Under the pieces are notes generated by a model. It had not been told where the DNA came from. It did not search any database and saw only the letters and a program-made list of their open reading frames with translations. Below are positions 19,201-19,319 of a DNA stretch of 19,319 bases, one piece after another (positions within the stretch are counted from its first letter, which is position 1; each line of letters begins with the position of its first letter). Made by a program: the position numbers and the translations under genes. Source of the DNA: Carex sylvatica (taxonomy: Eukaryota > Streptophyta > Magnoliopsida > Poales > Cyperaceae). The stretch spans positions 1 to 19,319 of the forward strand of contig CAXKVR010000438.1 of the NCBI GenBank assembly GCA_964058845.1, given 5' to 3'.

Positions 19201-19319
19201 ATATGAATGGTGGGTGAATTTTGTAAAGCTCTTCCCCGATCTAACTCTTTTTTTTGTTGGTTCATGGTTATGATCTCTCCTCAATTTTTGCTTATGTATG
19301 TAATATAGAGGCTTGGTGG

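Overview
The window looks like nuclear DNA from a flowering plant, most likely a eudicot. It is AT-rich, has short exons separated by GT-AG introns, and carries two plant-typical genes, a eukaryotic tRNA gene and many decayed transposable elements. I cannot name the species. All splice models, family assignments and identity estimates were made by eye from the sequence.

Left part (1-5600): a T-rich minisatellite (1-272), then the broken coding remains of a CACTA (En/Spm-type) element. One block (711-2961) resembles the plant transposase Ptta/En/Spm family (Transposase_24) and a second (3660-4499) resembles DUF8039. The end of the second block has been duplicated in inverted orientation, giving a near-complementary hairpin of about 490 bp (4341-4832).

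Middle (5638-14139, minus strand): an intact five-exon glutamate receptor-like (GLR) gene. The exons join in phase into a 932-residue protein with a signal peptide, amino-terminal ligand-binding domain, S1/S2 glutamate-receptor domain, pore and four membrane segments. Introns 2-4 are short (339, 330 and 124 bp). Intron 1 is 4,910 bp and packed with small inverted-repeat elements, including a Mutator-like MITE with a perfect 9-bp target duplication. Another inverted-repeat element lies about 110 bp upstream of the start codon.

Right part (14660-19319): a hAT-like repeat (15072-15545), quiet AT-rich DNA, a tRNA-Lys(UUU) gene on the minus strand (16891-16963), and a divergently placed four-exon gene (17225-19200) for a WSS1-type WLM-domain DNA-protein crosslink protease of 348 residues. 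This protein carries a zinc-protease motif, exact matches to p97/Cdc48-binding motifs (SHP and VIM), a SUMO-interacting motif and two RanBP2 zinc fingers. The genes do not form a functional unit: calcium/amino-acid signalling (GLR), translation (tRNA) and DNA repair (WSS1) are neighbours only.
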